Notes: generated by a model not told the origin, from the sequence alone. A stretch of 64,000 nt of DNA from Planctomycetota bacterium (GCA_016795245.1 JAEUIA010000064.1:92318-156317), one strand, 5' to 3'; counted from the stretch's first letter, positions 25,679-34,486 are shown. Made by a program: numbers and translations.

Positions 25679-25951
25679 TCAGCGCAGACATACGATCGCA
25701 AGTGGCACGGCTAGCGCGACGAGGAACACAGCCGCTGATCCGCACCCGGCCTTGGACGCAGTACCCGCAAAGCGTTCTGGGTGCGCGACGCGCAACTCGC
25801 GTTCGATCGTCTCGACGACCTCCTTGGACTCCCTCAATCCCAGGCCGCTCACGTTGCGCAATTCCTTGATCGCTTCGATCTTGCGCCCCGCGTAGATCGC
25901 TTCGGTGATCGCGGTGCGTTGCTCGGGAGGCAGGATGGGGTTCGTCGTCAT
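25679..25951 (-). CDS. Membrane-anchored protein with L7/L12 C-terminal-like domain
   Basis: A 90-aa protein. Residues 25-47 (IEAIKELRNVSGLGLRESKEVVE) match the core of the ribosomal protein L7/L12 C-terminal domain, where a Gly-x-Gly-Leu turn precedes the second helix. A hydrophobic segment (about residues 71-89) follows, making a C-terminal tail anchor. Many bacteria encode such L12-like domains outside the ribosome, and their role is not established. The ATG start was chosen by removing a short non-coding extension. It is a stand-alone gene between the PIG-L operon and the TMTC-like gene, all on the minus strand. Confidence 0.8.
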   Translation of the reverse strand: MTTNPILPPEQRTAITEAIYAGRKIEAIKELRNVSGLGLRESKEVVETIERELRVAHPERFAGTASKAGCGSAAVFLVALAVPLAIVCLR

Positions 25952-26062
25952 GAGATACCGTGCCTGGATCAAAATCTCGTTATTCGCAGCCGCTGGTAGC
26001 CGGCGGCGAGCCGAACTCCACCGTATCGATCGCGCGCGAGTTTGTCGTGCGACGATTTCGAT

Positions 26063-28102
26063 CTATGGTCTGTAGACATGGCCCGCCCGATAGGACGCGA
26101 GATGAAGATCGACTCGGGCTGTGAACGCCGGGTCGTTGGACGCCAGCGCCTGTGCGCGCGAGCGCTCGGCCGCGCGTACGGCCTCCTGGAAGCGGCCTTC
26201 CTCGGCGTGCAACACGGCGTAGATGAGCGACAGGATGTGATGCTCATCCCCGATCAACGCTCGCGCGCGATCGGCAGCAGTGCGCGCTTTTTCCAGGTTG
26301 CGCAACTTGGGGTCGGCCTGCACGGAGCGTATCCAAGCCAGCGTCAAGAGAGCATTCGCGTCGTTGGGGGCGATCGCGATCAGCCGCTCGTTGTACGCGA
26401 GTGCCGTCGCATCATCGCCGCGCATGCTCGCCACGGTGCCGAGCCCGCGCAGCGCGTCCACGTCATTCGCGTCGATTACGAGCAGCTTCTCGAAGATCGC
26501 TGCTGAGTCGGCGAGCCGCTGCGTGAGGCCGTAGAGCGTTCCGAGCTGCAGCAAAGTCGCTCGGAAACGCGGGTCCAGGCGTAGCGCGGACTCGAAAGCC
26601 TTCGCCGCTTCATCCGCCTTGCCGGTCCGAATGAGTGCGAGCCCGAGATTGTGGTAGGCGAGCACGGACTCACGCACGCCGAGCTCCGCACGGAACGCAG
26701 AGATCGCTTCCTCGATACGGTTCTCGCGACTGAGGAGCACACCCAAGCCCAGATGCGCGTTGGGCAATTTGGGCACGAGGGCCAGCGCCGCGGTCAGATG
26801 TTCGCGCGCGAGCTGCGGATCACTGTCGATCACGGCGTTGGCCAGGATCTGGTGCGCGAGCGCATTGCGCCCGTCGGCGACCTGGAGCATGTGTTCCGCG
26901 AGCGTGCGACTGTCCTTCCAGCGCAGCGCTTGCGCCCCGGCAGTCCACGCCAAGAGCAGGCTTGCGATCACCGCCAGACCCATGAGCGGTGCGCGCCATG
27001 CGGGACGCCGTTCGATGAGCTCGCGTGCCGACATCACGACCATCAACGCCAGACCCACGGACGGCAAGTACGAATAGCGATCCGCCATCGATTGACCGCC
27101 GACCTGGACCAGTCCGAGCACGGGCACGAGCATCCCGATGAACCAACACCATCCGACGCTGAGCCAGGGGCGTTGCTTGCGCCAGGTCCAGACCGCGTAC
27201 GTGATAATGCCGATGATGATCGCAGCATCGACGGGCAGGAGCGCGCTCTCGAACAGATCGAACGGGTAGTAGGCCGACAAGTCGGTCGGCCAGATGTGCT
27301 TCCCGAGGTAACGGACGAGTGCAACCGGCGCGTTGGCGAGTCGTTGCATGAACGAGATTCCCTGCGCCGTCGTCATCGCACCTTCGCCGCGCTGCACGAC
27401 GTACGTCACGACGCAAGAGATCACGGACAGCGCCGCCAGCGGAATCTTCTCGCGCCAACGCCAGCCACCGCGCGCCAGCGGCCACACGTCCAAGAGCAGG
27501 AGCAGGAACGGGAGCGTGACCAGCATCGGCTTGCTCATGAGTCCGGCTGCGAAGGCCAGGAAGAGGAGCACGTACCGCAGCGCCCCCGGCGATTCCGTCC
27601 AGCGTTTGTAGGCCAGCAGCGTGGCCCAGAAGAACACGCCCGACAAGACATCCTTGCGCTCCGAGATCCACACGACCGATTCGACGCGCAAGGGATGGAT
27701 CGCGAAGAGCAGCGCGACTACGAAACTCGCCCACAGCGAGCGCGTGAACCGCGTCAGCGTGACGAAGGCGAGCACGGCTGCGAGTGCGTGCAGCACGACA
27801 TTCACTGCGTGATGGGCGGCAGGATTCACGCCGAACACCTGCACATCCAGCATGTGTGTCAACGTCGTCAACGGATGCCAGTTGCCCGCGTGCGCTCCGC
27901 TCCAGGCCCACACGAATCCGTCCCACGACAGCCCCGCGAGCACGTGCGCGTTCTTGAACACGTAATCGGGATCGTCGAGCAGGATCCAGCCGTTGCCGAT
28001 GGCCCCGCCGAAGGTCGCGAGCACCGCGACGACGAGGACGCAGCTGAGCAAGAGCCTGCGCCTGCTTTCGCTGTCCGTGGCCTGAATCCGCGACGGTTCC
28101 AT
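26063..28102 (-). CDS. TMTC-like multi-pass membrane protein with C-terminal TPR repeats
   Basis: A 679-aa membrane protein. About ten hydrophobic segments fill the first 400 residues, including HPLRVESVVWISERKDVLSGVFFWATLLAY, the hallmark of the bacterial relatives of TMTC O-mannosyltransferases. The early acidic segment ILLDDPDYVFKN corresponds to the glycosyltransferase-C loop with the acidic pair. After residue 400 the chain turns to TPR repeats (NALAHQILANAVIDSDPQLAREHLTAALALVPKLPNAHLGLGVLL and more). A dolichol-phosphate- or polyprenol-sugar-dependent protein glycosylation role is the family-level inference; no experiment defines bacterial members. The start ATG gives a normal cytoplasmic N-terminus. 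Confidence 0.85.
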   Translation of the reverse strand: MEPSRIQATDSESRRRLLLSCVLVVAVLATFGGAIGNGWILLDDPDYVFKNAHVLAGLSWDGFVWAWSGAHAGNWHPLTTLTHMLDVQVFGVNPAAHHAVNVVLHALAAVLAFVTLTRFTRSLWASFVVALLFAIHPLRVESVVWISERKDVLSGVFFWATLLAYKRWTESPGALRYVLLFLAFAAGLMSKPMLVTLPFLLLLLDVWPLARGGWRWREKIPLAALSVISCVVTYVVQRGEGAMTTAQGISFMQRLANAPVALVRYLGKHIWPTDLSAYYPFDLFESALLPVDAAIIIGIITYAVWTWRKQRPWLSVGWCWFIGMLVPVLGLVQVGGQSMADRYSYLPSVGLALMVVMSARELIERRPAWRAPLMGLAVIASLLLAWTAGAQALRWKDSRTLAEHMLQVADGRNALAHQILANAVIDSDPQLAREHLTAALALVPKLPNAHLGLGVLLSRENRIEEAISAFRAELGVRESVLAYHNLGLALIRTGKADEAAKAFESALRLDPRFRATLLQLGTLYGLTQRLADSAAIFEKLLVIDANDVDALRGLGTVASMRGDDATALAYNERLIAIAPNDANALLTLAWIRSVQADPKLRNLEKARTAADRARALIGDEHHILSLIYAVLHAEEGRFQEAVRAAERSRAQALASNDPAFTARVDLHLASYRAGHVYRP

Positions 28103-28283
28103 GCCGACAATCGTTCAGGGCCTGCACCCAAGAATCCAGACAAGAATCGCGGAGCGATCTCCGACCGGTCGCTGGAACACGCGTTGCGATGGGCACAAGT
28201 CTGGATCGGATCGCCGCGATCGAGTAACTCGGGCCTCAGCGCTTCAGTCCGAGCGCGCGCGAACCCTCACTCAGGAGTCGAAC

Positions 28284-29633
28284 ATGTCGAAAGCCGTGCA
28301 GCAGGAAATCGAGCACTTCATGGAGGGCGTCGTGAACCGCAATCCCGATGAGCCGGAGTTCCAACAGGCCGTTCACGAGGTGGTCGAGAGCGTGATGCCG
28401 TTCTTGCTCGAGAACAAGAAATACAAGGAAGCCCGCGTGCTCGAACGCATGACGGAGCCCGACCGCGTGATCATCTTCGCGGTCCCGTGGGAGGACGATT
28501 CGGGGGAGTTTCGCATCAATCGCGCGTACCGCGTGCAGTTCAACAGCGCGATCGGACCGTACAAGGGCGGGTTGCGCTTTCATCCCTCGGTCACCCTCAG
28601 CGTGCTGAAGTTCCTAGGCTTCGAACAGACCTTCAAGAACAGCCTTACCGGTCTGCCCATGGGCGGAGGCAAGGGTGGCTCGAACTTCAACCCGAAGGGA
28701 CGCAGTGATCGCGAGGTGATGCGCTTTTGCCAGTCGCTCATGACCGAGCTCTCGCGACACATCGGCGAGGATACGGACGTGCCGGCCGGCGACATCGGCG
28801 TAGGCACGCGCGAGATCAGCTACCTGTTCGGGCAGTACAAGCGCATGAGCAATCGCTTCACCGGCATTCTGACGGGCAAGGGACTTTCGTTCGGCGGCAG
28901 TGCCGTGCGCAAGGAAGCCACCGGATACGGAGCCGTGTATTTCGCGGACGATGTCATGCAACACCACGGTGACGGTCTGAGCGGCAAGGTCGCAGTCGTC
29001 TCCGGATCCGGAAACGTGGCGCTCTACTGTATCGAGAAGCTCGTGCAGCTGGGCGCGAAAGTCGTCAGCGCATCGGACAGCGGGGGAACCGTGTACGACC
29101 CGCAAGGTATCGACCCGGACAAGCTCGCCTGGCTCAAGGACCTCAAGGAGAACCGTCGCGGGAGAGTCGCAGAGTACGCCGAGAAATTCGGCTGCGAATT
29201 TCGCGCGGACGCGACACCTTGGGACATCGAGTGCGACCTGGCGTTCCCGTGCGCGACACAGAACGAGCTCGACGCGACAGCCGCCCAACACCTCGCGAAG
29301 AACGGCGCCAAGCTGGTCGTCGAAGGCGCCAACATGCCGACGACAGCCGAAGCCATGACGGTCTTGCGCGAGGCCGGCGTGCTCGTGGCGCCCGCCAAGG
29401 CCGCGAATGCCGGTGGGGTCGCTGTGTCCGGACTGGAGCAGAGCCAAAATGCGCTGCGCATCTCCTGGCCGCGCGAGGAGGTCGACGAGCGCCTGAAGAA
29501 GATCATGAAAGAGATTCACCGCCGCTGCGTGGAGCACGGATCCACGAACGGCAAGGTCGACTACGTCCACGGCGCCAACGTCGCGGGCTTCGTCAAAGTC
29601 GCGGACGCGATGCTCAGTTACGGAATCGTCTAG
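28284..29633 (+). CDS. gdhA: NADP-specific glutamate dehydrogenase
   Basis: Hexameric glutamate dehydrogenase of 449 aa that fixes ammonium into 2-oxoglutarate. The substrate-binding and catalytic motifs are intact: GPYKGGLRFHPSV (Lys94), LPMGGGKGGSNFNPKGRSD (Lys130) and DVPAGDIGVGTREI (catalytic Asp). The Rossmann part begins KVAVVSGSGNVALYCIEKL, where GSGNVA is the dinucleotide-binding loop. Length, the PKGRSD phrase and the overall match to E. coli-type GdhA point to NADPH use. The ATG follows AGGAG by six bases. It is a single gene; no clear promoter or nitrogen-control site was seen in the 181 bases upstream. Confidence 0.96.
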   Translation: MSKAVQQEIEHFMEGVVNRNPDEPEFQQAVHEVVESVMPFLLENKKYKEARVLERMTEPDRVIIFAVPWEDDSGEFRINRAYRVQFNSAIGPYKGGLRFHPSVTLSVLKFLGFEQTFKNSLTGLPMGGGKGGSNFNPKGRSDREVMRFCQSLMTELSRHIGEDTDVPAGDIGVGTREISYLFGQYKRMSNRFTGILTGKGLSFGGSAVRKEATGYGAVYFADDVMQHHGDGLSGKVAVVSGSGNVALYCIEKLVQLGAKVVSASDSGGTVYDPQGIDPDKLAWLKDLKENRRGRVAEYAEKFGCEFRADATPWDIECDLAFPCATQNELDATAAQHLAKNGAKLVVEGANMPTTAEAMTVLREAGVLVAPAKAANAGGVAVSGLEQSQNALRISWPREEVDERLKKIMKEIHRRCVEHGSTNGKVDYVHGANVAGFVKVADAMLSYGIV

Positions 29634-29666
29634 CTTCCTGCCGTCGCCAAACCCGCGGCCTGCGCC

Positions 29667-29951
29667 TCAATACTCACGCTTCATGCGCTCCAACTCGGCG
29701 GCCACCATTCGCTCGCGCAAGCCCACACCGCTACCGGTTGCGAGGACGACGATGCCGTGCACGGCCAGGCCGATGCCCCAACCCATGAGCGGCATGAGAT
29801 GCCAACGCGGGCCGCCCGTGAAGTGGTTGATGCCGAACAGGCCCAGATTCACGAGCACGTACACGAGCGCATGCACGTAGAACCCGAGTTTGCGGTCGAC
29901 GCGCCTGCGCGCCCGTTGCTCGATGTCACCGTCCGTCCACGAGTCCTTCAT
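29667..29951 (-). CDS. 2TM-domain small membrane protein
   Basis: A 94-aa protein with the 2TM domain layout: a charged N-terminus (DGDIEQRARRRVDRKLGFYVHALVYVLVNLGLFGINHF), a first membrane helix, a short loop GGPRWHLMPLMGWGIGLAVHGIVVLAT with the second helix, and a basic C-terminal helix (ERMVAAELERMKREY). The His in FYVHA and the Trp/Pro loop are typical. The family occurs alone or fused to histidine kinases and its role is unclear. The ATG was chosen because a strong GGGGAG lies just upstream, removing 35 non-coding residues. It converges with gdhA. Confidence 0.85.
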   Translation of the reverse strand: MKDSWTDGDIEQRARRRVDRKLGFYVHALVYVLVNLGLFGINHFTGGPRWHLMPLMGWGIGLAVHGIVVLATGSGVGLRERMVAAELERMKREY

Positions 29952-30103
29952 GTTCGCTCCCCGAATTCGAAGTTCGGCCTGTGATCCGTGCCGCTTCAAG
30001 ATCGTACCCGAGAACTTGGAATCCCGAACGACTCCGGAGCGTCGAACGAGCTGCACACAACAGGGGTTGCGGAGTCCGCAGGGGCCTTACCGAGATCGTG
30101 CGC

Positions 30104-31054
30104 TCACCGCGGCCAGAGCAGCGCGACGTACACGCCGTAGCCCAGCACGAGCAGGGCGCCCTCCCAGCGCTGCAGTCTGCGGCCGCTCCACAGGATCGGC
30201 AGCAGCAAGACTGCAAACGCGAGCGCGACGTAGTTGTCCGTCGTTCGAATTCCGTCACCGACCAATGGCCGCACGATCGAAGACACGCCCAGGATGCCGA
30301 GCAGATTGAAGATGTTCGAACCGATGATGTTGCCCAGCGCGATGTCGGGCTCCTTCTTCAGTCCGGCGACGATGCACGTGACCAGTTCCGGCATGCTCGT
30401 GCCCAAGGAGACGATCGTCAGCCCGATCACGGCTTCGCTGATTCCGAAACTCCGCGCCAGGGTCACCGCCCCGTCCACGAGATAGTGTGACCCGCCGGCC
30501 AACAGCGCGAGCCCGCCGCCGATGAAGAGCACGTCGCGCCATGGACTCCACGTCGGCTTGGGGGTGCCCAGCGCGTGCTCGGCTTCGGCCTGTACTGGAG
30601 ACTTCAGCTTGCGTGCGATGAAAACGGTGAAGACCGTGTAGACGACGATTCCGGCTGCGAGAAACGCGCCCTCCGTGTTGCTGATCTTCTGGTCCATCAA
30701 CATCCAGGTCACGACCAGCGTCGCACCGATCATGATCGGTGTATCGATGCGCAAAATCTGAACCTGCACGTTCAACGGACAGAGCACCGCAGTCAGCCCG
30801 AGGATCATCCCGATGTTGAGGATGTTCGACCCGATGACATTCCCGATCGCGATGTCGCCCTGACCAGCAAACGCTGCATTCACGCTCACGACCATCTCCG
30901 GCGCGCTCGTGCCGAACGCCACGACGGTCAATCCGACGACCAGCGGCGTCATGCCGAGGCGCAACGCCATCGCTGAGCTGCCGCGTACGAGGGCCTCGCC
31001 CCCGAAGTAGAGCAAGACGAGTCCCAGGAGGAGCAGGAGTACGGGTGTGATCAT
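30104..31054 (-). CDS. Calcium/sodium antiporter (CaCA family, YrbG-like)
   Basis: Membrane exchanger of 316 aa with the two inverted alpha-repeats of the CaCA family. The first holds VVAFGTSAPEMVVSVNAAFAGQGDIAIGNVIGSNILNIGMILG and the second IVSLGTSMPELVTCIVAGLKKEPDIALGNIIGSNIFNLLGILG. The paired GTSxPE and GNxIGSN motifs form the ion-binding centre. It probably exports calcium in exchange for sodium or protons. A short cytoplasmic loop (RKLKSPVQAEAEHALGTPKP) separates the halves. A winged-helix regulator gene ends 20 bases upstream on the same strand, so the two are likely co-transcribed. Confidence 0.93.
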   Translation of the reverse strand: MITPVLLLLLGLVLLYFGGEALVRGSSAMALRLGMTPLVVGLTVVAFGTSAPEMVVSVNAAFAGQGDIAIGNVIGSNILNIGMILGLTAVLCPLNVQVQILRIDTPIMIGATLVVTWMLMDQKISNTEGAFLAAGIVVYTVFTVFIARKLKSPVQAEAEHALGTPKPTWSPWRDVLFIGGGLALLAGGSHYLVDGAVTLARSFGISEAVIGLTIVSLGTSMPELVTCIVAGLKKEPDIALGNIIGSNIFNLLGILGVSSIVRPLVGDGIRTTDNYVALAFAVLLLPILWSGRRLQRWEGALLVLGYGVYVALLWPR

Positions 31055-31074
31055 GGAGTGTTCAAGGCTTCGAA

Positions 31075-31485
31075 TTATCGTCGGGCTCGCCGCTTTGGCG
31101 TGCGCCGCGCTGAACCGGACTGCGGCTGGCCTCGAACTGAAATGGATGCGACTCGCGACCTGCGTGCGTGTGTCGCCAGGTCGACCAGTTCGCGCACCGT
31201 TCGGTGCGATTCGAGCGGATGCCGCAGCGGCTTGTCGAGGTGCAGGTCGTAGCCGTTGCGCCGACCGTGCCGTTCACGCGTGACCAGGCCCTCTTCCTCG
31301 AGGTCGGCCAGGATCTTCTGCACCGCGCGCTCGGTGATGCCCACGCGCGCCGCGACCTCGCGCAGGGTCTGCTCCGGGTTTCCCGCCAGGCACACCAGGA
31401 CGTGCGCATGGTTCGAGAGGAACGTCCAGCTGTGCCCGCCGGCTGGGGCGGTGCGGCGAGAAGGGGGCTTGATGCGGCTTGACAT
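31075..31485 (-). CDS. Winged helix-turn-helix transcriptional regulator
   Basis: A 136-aa DNA-binding protein. After a basic N-terminal tail comes [64 protein letters not shown], a MarR/ArsR-type winged helix with the recognition helix near [16 protein letters not shown] and the wing [10 protein letters not shown]. The C-terminus is Arg-rich and disordered-looking. No sensor domain is visible, so the ligand is unknown. The ATG at 31485 was chosen because a longer frame lacks coding character upstream and because a repeat-rich candidate operator sits immediately before it. It is followed by the CaCA antiporter gene, a natural target. Confidence 0.85.
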   Translation of the reverse strand: MSSRIKPPSRRTAPAGGHSWTFLSNHAHVLVCLAGNPEQTLREVAARVGITERAVQKILADLEEEGLVTRERHGRRNGYDLHLDKPLRHPLESHRTVRELVDLATHARRSRVASISVRGQPQSGSARRTPKRRARR

Positions 31486-31511
31486 ACGAACTGTGATTCG
31501 TGTATTCGTGT
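31486..31511. promoter_or_regulatory. Candidate operator: inverted plus tandem repeats
   Basis: ACGAA (31486-31490) and TTCGT (31497-31501) form an inverted repeat six bases apart. Overlapping its right half is a perfect tandem repeat of ATTCGTGT (31496-31503 and 31504-31511). The cluster lies directly upstream of the winged-helix gene and before purE on the other strand. Autoregulation by the adjacent regulator is inferred. Confidence 0.55.
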
Positions 31512-31514
31512 TCC

Positions 31515-31542
31515 ATAGTAGCAACTGATCCGCAGTTTCCAA
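31515..31542 (-). promoter_or_regulatory. Candidate promoter for the regulator/antiporter genes
   Basis: On the minus strand TTGGAA (31542-31537) and TACTAT (31520-31515) are 16 bases apart, each four of six to the sigma70 consensus. Transcription would start near or in the candidate operator repeats, so a bound regulator would block it. Confidence 0.4.
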
Positions 31543-31555
31543 GTCGATCCACGTC

Positions 31556-32059
31556 ATGAATTCATCCAAATCCGAAGGCGCCCCCCTGGTCGGCGTCGTC
31601 ATGGGCAGCGCCTCCGATTGGCCGACGCTGAAGCACGCGGCCGATTGCCTCGTCGAGTTCGGAGTGCCTCACGAGGCGCGAGTGGTTTCCGCTCACCGCA
31701 CGCCTGAACTCCTGAGGACCTACGCGCGCGAGGCCGAGTCGCGCGGACTGCGCTTTTTGATCGCAGGCGCAGGCGGTGCCGCTCACCTGCCCGGAATGCT
31801 CGCCGCCTGGACGGCGCTTCCGGTGCTGGGTGTGCCGGTCGAGAGCAAGATGCTGCGCGGCGTCGATTCGCTGTTGTCGATCGTGCAGATGCCCGCGGGA
31901 GTTCCGGTGGCGACCTTCGCGATCGGGGATCCGGGCGCACGCAACGCCGCGCTGTTCACAGTTCGCGCACTCGCGCGCGAATGGCCGGAATTGCGCAAGA
32001 AGCTCGACGCGTTTCACGAAGCGCAGGCGAGCAAGGTCCTCCAGGCGAAATTGCCGTGA
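31556..32059 (+). CDS. purE: N5-carboxyaminoimidazole ribonucleotide mutase
   Basis: Class I PurE of 167 aa. It rearranges N5-CAIR, made by PurK, to CAIR in de novo purine synthesis. The class motifs are present: [16 protein letters not shown] (AIR phosphate-binding loop), VVSAHRTPE with the catalytic His, [16 protein letters not shown], and [36 protein letters not shown]. Length is normal for bacterial PurE. The following purK start overlaps its stop (GTGA), so both are made together. It begins a four-gene operon that continues with a bicarbonate transporter. Confidence 0.97.
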   Translation: MNSSKSEGAPLVGVVMGSASDWPTLKHAADCLVEFGVPHEARVVSAHRTPELLRTYAREAESRGLRFLIAGAGGAAHLPGMLAAWTALPVLGVPVESKMLRGVDSLLSIVQMPAGVPVATFAIGDPGARNAALFTVRALAREWPELRKKLDAFHEAQASKVLQAKLP

Positions 32060-33225
32060 GTCAGGTTTTCCTGCCGGGTGCGGTCCTGGGAGTGCTGGGC
32101 GGCGGACAACTCGGGCGCATGTTCGCGCTCGCGGCACGACGCATGGGATATCGCGTCACGGTGTTCGCGCCTGATGACGACACACCTGCCGGCCAGATCG
32201 CAGACCGTGAGATTCGCGCGGAGTACGAGGACCTCGCAGCGGTCGAGCAATTCGCCCGCGAAGTGGACGTGGTGACGTTCGAGTTCGAGAACATCCCTGC
32301 CGCAACGGCCGAGGCGGCGGCGCGTCACGTGACCGTTCGCCCGGCCGGCACACTCCTGCATCAGACACAGGATCGCGCGCGCGAGAAGCGTGCGCTCACC
32401 GAGCGGGGCCTGCCGGTCGCGACCTTCGCAATCGTGACCACGGACGCAGACCTCGAACCCGCCGCTCGCACCGTCGGGTGCCCGGCAATCCTGAAGAGCA
32501 CGGCTTGGGGCTACGATGGTCGGGGCCAGCGTCGCGTCATGCGCGTCGAGGACGTGGCAGCGCAGTGGCGCACCCTGGATTCGCAGCCGTGTGTGCTGGA
32601 ACGTTTCGTGCCCTTCGTCGCCGAGTTGTCGGTCGTCGGTGCGCGCGGGAGCGACGGGGAGATCGTGCTGTACGAGCCGTTCCAGAATCGCCACCGCGAT
32701 CACATCCTGGATGTGACGGTCTGTCCTGCTCCGATCTCCAGCAGGGTACGCGAGGACGCGTTGGCGATCGCGCGCGAAGTGCTGACGCGCTTCGAGGTGG
32801 TCGGCGTGCTGTGTGTCGAGCTGTTCCTGCTCGCGGACGATTCGCTCGTGGTGAACGAGTTCGCCCCGCGTCCGCACAACTCCGGTCACGTCACGATCGA
32901 CGCCCATGCTTGCAGCCAATTCGAACAGCAAGTGCGCGCTGTGTGCGGCTTGCCGTTGGGCTCGACCGAGCGCACTGTGCCCGCCGCGGCGATGGTCAAC
33001 CTGCTGGGTGATCTCTGGGATGGAGGTACGCCGAATTGGACAGCCGCCCTTGCTGACCCGCGTGTGCGACTGCATCTCTACGGCAAGCAAGACGCCCGAA
33101 GCGGTCGCAAGATGGGGCACTTGTCCGTGGCGGACACGACCGCCGAAGCCGCTGAGCGCCGTGCGCTCGATGCGCGCTCCGCGCTCTCGGGAAGCAGGAA
33201 GGCGCCCGCGTGGACTGGTCGCTGA
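32056..33225 (+). CDS. purK: N5-carboxyaminoimidazole ribonucleotide synthase
   Basis: ATP-grasp enzyme of 389 aa that joins AIR with bicarbonate, using ATP, to give N5-CAIR for PurE. The N-terminal Rossmann-like start is [27 protein letters not shown], followed by FEFENIPA. The ATP-grasp part has [38 protein letters not shown], and [32 protein letters not shown]. The GTG start overlapping the purE stop gives a usual N-terminus. The 3' end overlaps the next gene (sbtA) by 16 bases. Bicarbonate is the direct carbon substrate, which explains the next genes in functional terms. Confidence 0.97.
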   Translation: MSQVFLPGAVLGVLGGGQLGRMFALAARRMGYRVTVFAPDDDTPAGQIADREIRAEYEDLAAVEQFAREVDVVTFEFENIPAATAEAAARHVTVRPAGTLLHQTQDRAREKRALTERGLPVATFAIVTTDADLEPAARTVGCPAILKSTAWGYDGRGQRRVMRVEDVAAQWRTLDSQPCVLERFVPFVAELSVVGARGSDGEIVLYEPFQNRHRDHILDVTVCPAPISSRVREDALAIAREVLTRFEVVGVLCVELFLLADDSLVVNEFAPRPHNSGHVTIDAHACSQFEQQVRAVCGLPLGSTERTVPAAAMVNLLGDLWDGGTPNWTAALADPRVRLHLYGKQDARSGRKMGHLSVADTTAEAAERRALDARSALSGSRKAPAWTGR

Positions 33226-34196
33226 TCTCGGGGAACCTGCTCACCCCGCCCATCTTGTTCTTCTGCCTGGGTGTGGCTGCAGCGCTCTTGCGGTCCGACC
33301 TGGAGGTCCCGCAGCCGATCACACGTGCGCTCTCGCTCTATCTGCTTTTCTCGATCGGCATGCACGGCGGTGTCGAATTCGCGTCTGCCGGATTCGGGTT
33401 CACGGCACTCAAGCCGCTCTTGGCGGGCATCGCGGCCAGTGCGCTCTTTCCGTTGGCGACGTTCGCGCTGCTGCGGCGCAAGTTGGGCCCGGCTGACGCG
33501 GCCGCGATCGCGGCGACGTACGGATCCATCTCGGCCGTCACCTTCGTGACGGCGTGCAGCTTCCTCCAAGACCGCGAGATCGCCTGGTCCGGCAACATGG
33601 TCGCCGCGATGGCGCTGATGGAGTCACCTGCGATCCTCGTCGGCGTGCTGCTCGCGCGACGTTCCGGCGTCGGCAACAAGGCCGGAGCAGGCGGCCATGG
33701 CTCGATCCTGTCGCTGTCGCGCGAGGCCTTCCTCAACGGCGCCGTGTTCCTCCTGATCGGAGCACTCGTCATCGGTGCGCTGGTCGGCGAAACTGGATGG
33801 AAGAGCGTCGCGCCGTTCGCACACGACCCGTTCAAAGGCGTGCTGTGCCTCTTCCTGCTCGACATGGGCCTCATCGCGGGGAGACGCCTGGGAGCGCTGC
33901 GCGAATCCGGAGGAATGCTCCTCACCTACGCCATCTGTGCGCCGCTCGTGCACGCAGCCATCGCCGTAGGCGCGGCGTATGCTCTGGGCCTCGGACGCGG
34001 TGATGCGCTCCTGTTGACGGTACTCTGCGCTTCGGCGAGCTACATCGCCGTGCCGGCGGCGATCCGTTCGTCACTGCCGGAAGCCAATCCAAGCCTGTTC
34101 TTGCCCATGTCGCTGGCCATGACCTTTCCCTTCAACATCTCGGTGGGTATCCCGCTCTACATGGCCGTGATCGACGCAACCTGGAGGGCGGCATGA
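33210..34196 (+). CDS. sbtA: Sodium-dependent bicarbonate transporter SbtA
   Basis: Membrane protein of 328 aa with about ten hydrophobic segments arranged as two inverted repeats. The family features are visible: LSLYLLFSIGMHGGVEFASAGF near the N-terminus, ATYGSISAVTFVTACSFLQ (the sodium/bicarbonate-site serine region), AMALMESPAILVGVLLAR, and a C-terminal LCASASYIAVPAAIRSSLPEANPSLFLPMSLAMTFPFNISVGIPLY. In cyanobacteria SbtA imports bicarbonate for carbon fixation. This organism shows no carbon-fixation genes here, but the transporter overlaps purK, a bicarbonate-consuming enzyme. The start is GTG 33210. Confidence 0.95.
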   Translation: MDWSLISGNLLTPPILFFCLGVAAALLRSDLEVPQPITRALSLYLLFSIGMHGGVEFASAGFGFTALKPLLAGIAASALFPLATFALLRRKLGPADAAAIAATYGSISAVTFVTACSFLQDREIAWSGNMVAAMALMESPAILVGVLLARRSGVGNKAGAGGHGSILSLSREAFLNGAVFLLIGALVIGALVGETGWKSVAPFAHDPFKGVLCLFLLDMGLIAGRRLGALRESGGMLLTYAICAPLVHAAIAVGAAYALGLGRGDALLLTVLCASASYIAVPAAIRSSLPEANPSLFLPMSLAMTFPFNISVGIPLYMAVIDATWRAA

Positions 34197-34486
34197 TCCC
34201 GGTCAAACGCATCGAGATAGTTGTCGACGCGCCGCACAGCGAATCGATTACGCGCTTGCTAGGGAGTCACGGCCTGGAGGGATGGACTCTCTTGCGCGGC
34301 GCAAGCGGGATGGGACAGCGCGGACGCCAGCACGACGACGACATCACCGGTGTTTCCAGTAATCACCTGATCGTCACGACCTGCACTCCCGAGAAGCTCG
34401 CGCTCTTGTTGGAGGACTTGCGCGCCATGCTCGCGAGATACGGCGGCATGTGTCTCGTGAGCGATGCGCACTGGCTGCGCCACTGA
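34193..34486 (+). CDS. sbtB: PII-like SbtB regulator
   Basis: A 97-aa protein of the PII superfamily. It begins VKRIEIVVDAPHSESITRLLGSHGLEGWTLLRGASGMGQRGRQ, with the strand/helix order of PII and a T-loop around GMGQRGRQHDDD. It then continues SSNHLIVTTCTPEKLALLLEDLRAMLARYGGMCLVSDAHWL. SbtB trimers bind nucleotides such as AMP or ATP and control SbtA. The redox-active Cys-containing C-terminal loop of several cyanobacterial SbtB proteins is not seen. The start overlaps the sbtA stop (ATGA), so transporter and regulator are made together. It ends the operon and is followed by a strong hairpin. Confidence 0.9.
   Translation: MIPVKRIEIVVDAPHSESITRLLGSHGLEGWTLLRGASGMGQRGRQHDDDITGVSSNHLIVTTCTPEKLALLLEDLRAMLARYGGMCLVSDAHWLRH

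Noticed and set aside
26651..28351. A 566-codon plus-strand frame over the TMTC-like gene
   Set aside because: The minus-strand frame has membrane segments and TPR repeats of a known type; the plus-strand product is Arg/Glu/His-rich and has none.
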